A DNA stretch of 64,000 nucleotides from Dyadobacter sp. CECT 9275. GTDB taxonomy: Bacteria; Bacteroidota; Bacteroidia; Cytophagales; Spirosomataceae. The position numbers and the translations under genes were made by a program. Each line of letters starts with the position of its first letter. The stretch's first letter is position 1. The DNA is taken from the NCBI RefSeq assembly GCF_907164905.1, contig NZ_CAJRAF010000002.1:3478501-3542500 (forward strand). Reading direction: 5' to 3'. Of this stretch, positions 62,553 to 64,000 are shown piece by piece. The notes below the pieces were generated by a model. That model saw nothing but the letters and a program-made list of their open reading frames with translations, did not search any database and had not been told where the DNA came from.

Positions 62553-64000
<1,448 letters not shown>

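Overview
The window looks like the chromosome of a Bacteroidota member, most likely a cytophagal bacterium close to Dyadobacter or Spirosoma. This rests on gene content (TonB-dependent receptor with a carboxypeptidase-regulatory domain, RemB/Wzi-like outer-membrane protein, eukaryote-type GT3 glycogen synthase, DUF6934 protein), the Bacteroidota promoter pattern TTTG-N20-TANNTTTG before plsY, weak Shine-Dalgarno usage, and a Bacteroidota-type 5S rRNA. No species call can be made from sequence reading alone.

From 1 to about 40.9 kb it is ordinary chromosomal backbone: an SDR enzyme cut by the window edge, an alpha/beta hydrolase, a CBS protein, NAD kinase, dipeptide epimerase, a PLP enzyme, TatC, pyruvate dehydrogenase E1-alpha, RecF, mannose-1-phosphate guanylyltransferase, a TonB receptor, uracil phosphoribosyltransferase, NadC, RecQ, a RidA protein, aspartate-semialdehyde dehydrogenase, a lone NuoD, a GH10-like lipoprotein, glycogen synthase, PrmA, a 1558-residue exported protein of unknown role, PlsY, an M20 dipeptidase, a TPR protein, hypoxanthine phosphoribosyltransferase, a muramidase and a beta-CASP metallo-hydrolase. 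Most are single-gene or two-gene units, and several convergent junctions share hairpin terminators. A repeat of the REP/palindromic type follows recQ.

From 40.9 to about 48.6 kb is a mobile island placed exactly at the 3' end of a tRNA-Leu(CAG) gene. It carries a large serine recombinase (its reading frame runs antisense through the tRNA), a small helical protein, the antirestriction protein ArdA with a 120-nt highly folded element in front of it, a Zeta-toxin-like kinase with a probable antitoxin, and an IS21-family element that has cut into another gene. A 105-bp near-perfect direct repeat bounds it. The distal copy still encodes the C-terminal tail of a second, slightly different recombinase, so at least two related elements have used this site. 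A DUF6934 gene pair follows.

From 49.6 to 55.6 kb is a polysaccharide locus: a GH2-like lipoprotein with intact catalytic glutamates, a membrane GT2 synthase fused to a glycosidase-like domain that seems to have lost its acid/base glutamate, and a convergent protein with two GH26-like domains of which only the second keeps both catalytic glutamates. From 55.8 to 61.9 kb are two small lipoproteins, an esterase, an alkaline-phosphatase-superfamily enzyme, a DinB protein and a large GT-C-like membrane protein.

The window ends in an rRNA operon on the minus strand (3' half of 23S, then 5S). Beyond the normal 5S gene lies a second 5S-plus-terminator copy interrupted at five places by GC-rich insertions of 28, 14, 14, 42 and 14 nt, all multiples of 14. 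Most 14-mers read as a 3-bp stem, 5-nt loop, 3-bp stem and a CCG tail, and two of them show a compensating base-pair change. This is the most unusual signal in the window.
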